Origin: Candidatus Peregrinibacteria bacterium
Lineage (GTDB): Bacteria > Patescibacteriota > Gracilibacteria > UM-FILTER-43-11
Reading direction: 5' to 3'
Assembly (NCBI GenBank): GCA_016927155.1
Contig: JAFGNE010000081.1
Coordinates: forward strand, 1-8,359
Length of the DNA: 8,359 nucleotides
Shown here: positions 4,985-8,359 of the stretch, in pieces
Layout of the letters: every line of letters begins with the position of its first letter
How positions within the stretch are numbered: the first letter of the stretch is position 1
Program-made: the position numbers and the translations under genes
Notes under the pieces: model-generated
The model's database searches: none
What the model saw: only the letters and a program-made list of their open reading frames with translations
Told to the model about the DNA's origin: nothing

Positions 4985-7057
4985 ATGTTCCCCCGTATGA
5001 AAAACAACCGCCGCGGCACCACATTCATTGAGCTCCTGCTCTACATGGCCATTTTCCTGGTACTGACGCCCATCCTGCTGACGGTCGCCATCAATTCCAT
5101 CCGCCAAAACCAGGAACATACCATGGAAAAAGACGTCAACGCCGATTCCCAGTTCGTGGTGGAAAGGATTTACGACACGATCGGGAACGCCAAAAAAGTG
5201 GACGTGGAAAATTCAAGATTAAGCGACCCAAACGGTAAGCTGATGCTGACCATGCAGGACGACAGCGCGCTGACGATTGAACTCAATTCCACCACCCATA
5301 AAGTGGAAATAACGGAAGGCGGCGTGACCGCAGCCCTTTCTTCGGGGAACGCCCAGGCGAAAAGCCTGTTCTTTGAAAAAATCGCCGATACCCTGAACGA
5401 CCCTGATGTGCTCCTCGGCATCAACGTGCGCCTGCAGATGACGGGTGCCGACCCGACCAGCCCCGCGCAAAACTATGTTTTTTCCGCCAACCTGGAGCGG
5501 GGGGACTTTGACGAGGACGGCAGTCCCGATTTTCTCGACAAGTTCGTGCGCTATCCCGAATGCGCCGGCGACGCGGACGAAGACGGGATATGCGATGAAA
5601 TGGACAATTGCGTGCTCGTTTACAACCCTTTCCAGGAAGATTATGACGAGGACGACATCGGCGACGAATGCGATTCTTCTATTTTCTTTCCCGGCGGAGG
5701 CGGAGGCGGAGGCGGGCTGGGAGCTTTTAACTGCAACCCCTTTGACCAGCTGATCGCCCTTATTAATCAGGAGCCCCCGCTGGCGAGCCTGGACCTCAAA
5801 CAAATCCTGATGAGCTCGTCCCCCTTGCCGCCGGAAGTGCTAAATGAGCTGATTGATACCCACCCCCTGATAACCAATACGCATTTCGCGCAGGTCTTTA
5901 TCGCCAATGTAAAATTGCCTGAAGGCGTGCGCGAAAACGTCCAGTCGGCGTCGAATATCCCGGCCCTCACCAAGGCGGTCATCCTGATCGCGGACACGCT
6001 CGCGGACTGGATCCCCTGGCTTGGCCATAGTGAAACCAACAACAGCCTGTACCAAGTCACGCTTTTTTCGGACGCGACACCGCCTGAAAACTGGAATAAC
6101 CACATCCTTTTCCATGACGCCGACCATCCCCTTGGGGAAAACGGCGAGGAGCGTACTGACATTTTCATCATCGATGTCCAAAACGGCACGGATACGGTGA
6201 CCGTGAAAACCACGGCGGACGCCATAACGGTTAGCACGGTTGTCACCGAAGAGGACAACTACCATACCGATGACAACGGCTTTATCATTGAGCTCAATGA
6301 CATCGTAGGCAGCTCGTACGCCTTCATGGTCAGCTCCATCTACAACACCGCCCCCCTTTCCTCGCTGGAATTTGACTTCGGCAGCGGCGCGAACGTAGTA
6401 AACCCCACCGGCACGTACACTTCCGACCGCTACGTTTGTTATTGTGAAGGCGGTTGTGCCGACAACTGCGGAGACGGCGGCACCGGGATCATCACCGATA
6501 ACGTGTACACGGACCGCTGCTACCGCTGGGATTATTTTTTCCCCGAATGGTGTTCCCGTTGGTACACCTTTGATGATGACAACAGCGTGAATCCCGCTTA
6601 CGTGGGCGGCACGCACGAGGGGGAGGAAACGGTGTACTGGGAAAAATCCTTCAAAACCGTGCTCACCGACCTGCAGCTTGAAAAACTGCAAAGCATCACA
6701 GTGGGCGGCGAAATAGCCTACCAGAGCATTACCCAATTTTTCTGCGACACGCTCTCTTCCAGCTGCCCGATGAGCGGGAACCTGATAGGAAACCAGGACG
6801 TTGAAATGTTCAATTGGGACACGGGCGTATGGGACCTGGTCGGCCTCCCCGCGCTCGACGGCGAAACCAGCGACCAGCAAAAATTCGAAGTGAAATACGA
6901 CAATCCCGCGGATGTGCTCAAATACGTGGGCGGCGACGGGGGGCGCGTCATCAAGGCCCGTATGAAATTCCATTGGGAAGGCATCCCTCCGGAAGGGAGC
7001 GGTAGCGCCCCCTGTTTCATGGCAATCGATTATTTTACCCTGCACCTTAAATGGTAA
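4985..7057 (+). CDS. Giant PilW/PulJ-like minor pilin with calcium-binding TSP3 motifs and adhesin-like C-terminus
   Basis: A 690-residue prepilin, two to three times the usual minor pilin length. The leader ends RRG (residues 9-11) before TTFIELLLYMAIFLVL, with Glu at mature position 5. The pilin head (~12-172) has the long N-terminal helix and ERIYDTIGNAKKV, as in PilW/GspJ. Residues 174-230 hold thrombospondin type 3 calcium motifs, followed by eight glycines (237-244). Residues 266-325 hold two copies of a ~30-residue helical repeat, and ~350-470 is beta-rich. A cysteine cluster (485, 487, 491, 495, 512, 523) comes next. The final ~130 residues are beta-rich and aromatic (NWDTGVWDL, VIKARMKFHW, MAIDYFTLHLKW) and resemble a lectin-like sandwich. 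There are 14 cysteines in all, none before residue 193, which suggests disulfides outside the cell. The expected role is a tip or near-tip adhesin, by inference. ATG 4985 (alternative 4997) lies 14 bases after the previous gene, with no Shine-Dalgarno. Confidence 0.88.
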   Translation: MFPRMKNNRRGTTFIELLLYMAIFLVLTPILLTVAINSIRQNQEHTMEKDVNADSQFVVERIYDTIGNAKKVDVENSRLSDPNGKLMLTMQDDSALTIELNSTTHKVEITEGGVTAALSSGNAQAKSLFFEKIADTLNDPDVLLGINVRLQMTGADPTSPAQNYVFSANLERGDFDEDGSPDFLDKFVRYPECAGDADEDGICDEMDNCVLVYNPFQEDYDEDDIGDECDSSIFFPGGGGGGGGLGAFNCNPFDQLIALINQEPPLASLDLKQILMSSSPLPPEVLNELIDTHPLITNTHFAQVFIANVKLPEGVRENVQSASNIPALTKAVILIADTLADWIPWLGHSETNNSLYQVTLFSDATPPENWNNHILFHDADHPLGENGEERTDIFIIDVQNGTDTVTVKTTADAITVSTVVTEEDNYHTDDNGFIIELNDIVGSSYAFMVSSIYNTAPLSSLEFDFGSGANVVNPTGTYTSDRYVCYCEGGCADNCGDGGTGIITDNVYTDRCYRWDYFFPEWCSRWYTFDDDNSVNPAYVGGTHEGEETVYWEKSFKTVLTDLQLEKLQSITVGGEIAYQSITQFFCDTLSSSCPMSGNLIGNQDVEMFNWDTGVWDLVGLPALDGETSDQQKFEVKYDNPADVLKYVGGDGGRVIKARMKFHWEGIPPEGSGSAPCFMAIDYFTLHLKW
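5504..5674 (+). other. Thrombospondin type 3 calcium-binding motifs in the large pilin
   Basis: Residues 174-230 contain three aspartate-rich loops: D174-F-D-E-D-G (a partial unit), D196-A-D-E-D-G-I-C-D with DNC at 207-209, and D219-Y-D-E-D-D-I-G-D with CD at 229-230. The second and third are linked by VLVYNPFQ, the 'NP.Q' spacer of classic TSP3 repeats. Known TSP3 units bind several Ca2+ ions through these aspartates and form a stiff rod, with the cysteines (203, 209, 229) often in disulfides. In the third loop the usual Gly after D-x-D is Asp224. A calcium-stiffened spacer between the pilin head and the distal domains is the likely role. Confidence 0.88.
5693..5716 (+). repeat. Eight-glycine linker (GGC/GGA alternating)
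   Basis: Eight consecutive Gly codons, alternating GGC and GGA and ending in GGG, encode residues 237-244 of the large pilin. The position directly between the TSP3 calcium segment and the distal region points to a flexible hinge. The hexanucleotide periodicity at DNA level could allow copy-number change by slippage without changing frame, which would only alter linker length. Confidence 0.85.
5780..5959 (+). repeat. Two tandem ~30-residue helical repeats in the large pilin
   Basis: Residues ~266-295 and ~296-325 align at an offset of exactly 30. LKQILMSSSPLPPEV (271-285) matches FAQVFIANVKLPEGV (301-315), sharing Q273/Q303, L281/L311, P282/P312 and V285/V315, with conserved hydrophobic positions between. 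FDQLIALINQEPP before the first copy could be the end of an earlier degenerate copy. Similar 'L..ILL.nSPLp..vl..li' repeats occur, from memory, in surface proteins of other bacteria, but I assign no named family. Divergence is high, so this is an old protein-level duplication and not a recent DNA repeat. Confidence 0.6.
6437..6553 (+). other. Cysteine-rich patch in the large pilin
   Basis: Residues 485-523 hold six cysteines: C485-x-C487-x3-C491-x3-C495, then C512 and C523, with Gly/Asp-rich sequence between and aromatic residues (W515, Y517, W522, W526, Y527) around the last two. Three later cysteines (587, 594, 677) could pair with others in the C-terminal domain. The protein is extracytoplasmic, so disulfides are more likely than metal binding, although the tight CxCx3Cx3C spacing leaves a metal site possible. 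Confidence 0.6.
7051..7057 (+). promoter_or_regulatory. Large pilin stop / PilX-like start overlap (ATGGTAA)
   Basis: The start ATG of the PilX-like gene lies 4 bases before the TAA of the large pilin, in another frame. No ribosome-binding site is visible upstream, so reinitiation by ribosomes ending the large pilin is the simplest way to translate it. That would tie the amounts of the two tip components together. Confidence 0.6.
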
Positions 7058-7521
7058 TAAGGCAAAACAAATCAAAGGGGTTCATCGCGATCGTAAGCCT
7101 TCTCATCATCACGACCATTGCCATGCTTTTTGCCATGTCCATGCTGAAAGAGGGCGTGGACAATGCTTCCCTTTCCCTCAGCAGCATCTTTTATGAGGAC
7201 GCGCGCATCAACGCCATTTCCTGTATGGAAGACGTGTTCCTCCGTATCCGCCAGGAAGAGCAATTTTCCCAAAATCTGGATTACGCCTTGTCTTCCGGCA
7301 ATTCCTGTTCCACCGCCATCCAATGGTTCGCGCCACAGCAAGCAGGCCCGGGAATAACAACACGCCTAGCCACACTTGATGTGACGGGAGTGAGCAATGG
7401 TTTTTCACGCACATTCCGTTATGGACTTAAGATTTACCGGTTTGACGTGAATTATTCCGACGGGAGCCTGGCCCACATGAATACCCTCCGTATTGATTCT
7501 CTCGAGGAACTTAGCACATAA
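7051..7521 (+). CDS. PilX/GspK-like minor pilin lacking Glu5
   Basis: A 156-residue protein with leader MVIRQNKSKG followed by FIAIVSLLIITTIAMLFAM. It has the prepilin layout (basic leader, Gly at the cleavage site, aromatic +1, one membrane helix), but mature position 5 is Val instead of Glu. Loss of Glu5 is known for GspK-type tip pseudopilins, and PilX-type proteins also have this small, hydrophobic start. After the helix, C58 in INAISCMEDVFLRIRQ and C86 in GNSCSTAIQWF form a spaced pair, which recalls PilX-like proteins of T4P operons and probably forms a disulfide. The C-terminus has two beta-like stretches (TRLATLDVTGV, FRYGLKIYRFDV). The ATG overlaps the stop of the large pilin by 7 bases (ATGGTAA), so translation is probably coupled. 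The place after a PilW-like gene matches the usual pilV-pilW-pilX order. Confidence 0.82.
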   Translation: MVIRQNKSKGFIAIVSLLIITTIAMLFAMSMLKEGVDNASLSLSSIFYEDARINAISCMEDVFLRIRQEEQFSQNLDYALSSGNSCSTAIQWFAPQQAGPGITTRLATLDVTGVSNGFSRTFRYGLKIYRFDVNYSDGSLAHMNTLRIDSLEELST

Positions 7522-7527
7522 TTTTTT

Positions 7528-8359
7528 ATGGACGCTTCCTTAAAGCACACCTTCGGACTTGAAATCACCAACAGCTCATTGAGGGCCGTGGAACTCGGCG
7601 TGTCACCGCTCGGAATACGCGTGGTTAATTTTTCTACCGTAGACCTTGAACCGGATACCGTGGAAGACGATTGCATCATCATCAACCCGGAAGCTTTTAA
7701 AAAAGCATTGGAAACCCTGCTTCTTGGAGGAGAAAACGGCCCTTTCTTCTCAAAAAACGCCGTGATTTGCGTTCCCGAGGAAAAGACGTTTTCCCACCTC
7801 CTCTCCGTCCCGCGCGAAAAAGCGAATGATCGGGCTTTTATCCTGAACCTTGCCAAAGATTTCATCCCCATTGATTTAACGGAAGCCATCGTTGATTACA
7901 AGCCCCTAAAAAGCGCTCCCGGCGATAAAGAAATACGTTTCAATTTTGTAGCGATCCAAAAAAATATCGTACGGTCCCTGATCCAGCTCATCGCCGAATC
8001 GGGCCTCCAGGTCATAGCGGTAGAAGTGAGCAAAAACAGCCTGCTTCGGGTTTGCAACAACCGCTTCCAGAAAAACGAAGGGGATTTTATGGCCCTGAAC
8101 ATTGAGCCTGAAATTTCTTTGTTCAGCCTGGCAACGGAAAACGGGGCCACCTATACCCTTGATTCCAAAATCGCAGGGAATACCTGCATGGAAAAAGTAA
8201 AAAAACAGCTCAACATCGCCACGCTCCATGAGGCCAAGGCCATATTCTCCGAACTCGCCAAGGATCCGGAAGCCCCCAAAACAGAACTCTACGGCCAAAT
8301 CAAAGAATTCCTGAAAGACAATCTGCGGGAACTTACCGAGAAAGCGAAAAACCTCATCC
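7528..8359 (+). CDS. pilM: Type IV pilus assembly protein PilM, N-terminal part (3' truncated by window)
   Basis: An open frame of 277 codons running off the window end. PilM is a cytoplasmic actin/FtsA-like protein that binds the N-terminus of PilN and links the PilB/PilC motor to the alignment complex. It begins with a phosphate-1-like element FGLEITNSSLRAVEL (9-23), followed by an inserted SHS2-like region with NAVICVPEEKTFSHLLSVP and KDFIPIDLTEAIVDYKPL. These match the PilM signature of 'v.slPe..tf...i.lP' and 'iPl.l.e...Dy..l'. The expected second phosphate element is degenerate: N191-I-E where D-I-G is usual, and AGN at 216-218 where a GG is usual. Full-length PilM is about 350 residues, so about 75 are missing. 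ATG 7528 lies 6 bases after the previous stop, preceded by six T and without Shine-Dalgarno. Confidence 0.88.
   Translation, partial: MDASLKHTFGLEITNSSLRAVELGVSPLGIRVVNFSTVDLEPDTVEDDCIIINPEAFKKALETLLLGGENGPFFSKNAVICVPEEKTFSHLLSVPREKANDRAFILNLAKDFIPIDLTEAIVDYKPLKSAPGDKEIRFNFVAIQKNIVRSLIQLIAESGLQVIAVEVSKNSLLRVCNNRFQKNEGDFMALNIEPEISLFSLATENGATYTLDSKIAGNTCMEKVKKQLNIATLHEAKAIFSELAKDPEAPKTELYGQIKEFLKDNLRELTEKAKNLI

Noticed and set aside
6984..6998. Small inverted repeat TCCCT / AGGGA with a five-base loop, as a possible terminator
   Set aside because: The stem is only 5 bp, lies inside the coding region of the large pilin and is not followed by a T run.
5840..7075. A 411-codon open frame on the minus strand under the large pilin gene
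   Set aside because: It mirrors the codon structure of the plus-strand gene, is rich in Val, His, Gly, Arg and Phe as antisense frames often are, shows no recognisable domain, and the plus-strand product has clear motifs throughout.

Overview
The window is one tightly packed, single-strand (+) stretch of a type IV pilus (T4P) assembly operon, entered in the middle of pilT and left in the middle of pilM. Nine protein genes are supported, and none is convincing on the minus strand. Gaps between genes are 5-14 bases, or the genes overlap by 4-8 bases. No stretch over 300 bases is gene-free, and I see no internal promoter, terminator, RNA gene, insertion sequence or CRISPR array. The whole window therefore looks like part of one polycistronic transcript whose promoter and terminator lie outside it.

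Layout: (1) 1-428, C-terminal part of the retraction ATPase PilT. (2) 440-1063, a receiver-like domain joined to a C-terminal zinc ribbon. (3) 1072-2844, extension ATPase PilB. (4) 2850-4004, inner-membrane platform PilC. (5-8) 4001-7521, four proteins with class III prepilin signals: a GspH/FimU-like minor pilin, a PilV-like minor pilin, a very large PilW/PulJ-like pilin, and a PilX/GspK-like protein without Glu5. (9) 7528-8359, N-terminal part of the actin-like protein PilM. In known T4P operons pilM is usually followed by pilN and pilO, which would lie just downstream.

How they fit together (established family knowledge plus inference): PilB and PilT drive extension and retraction through PilC. 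PilM is the cytoplasmic link to the PilN/PilO alignment complex. The four minor pilins probably form the initiation or tip complex. The receiver/zinc-ribbon protein sits between the two motor genes and may regulate them. The major pilin, prepilin peptidase and any secretin are not in the window.

Most notable is the 690-residue third prepilin. After a normal pilin head it carries calcium-binding thrombospondin type 3 motifs, an eight-glycine linker, a pair of 30-residue helical repeats, a cysteine-rich patch and a C-terminal beta-rich region. It reads as a minor pilin fused to a calcium-stabilised adhesin, perhaps a one-piece counterpart of the PilY1/minor-pilin tip of proteobacteria.

Organism: the gene order (pilT - receiver - pilB - pilC - minor pilins - pilM), the divergent single-copy genes, the thrombospondin type 3 pilin and the near absence of Shine-Dalgarno sites fit a Patescibacteria (Candidate Phyla Radiation) genome of roughly balanced G+C. 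This is an inference; the sequence alone does not settle the phylum. The genetic code is standard: TGA ends pilC and TAA ends the other genes whose ends are visible.
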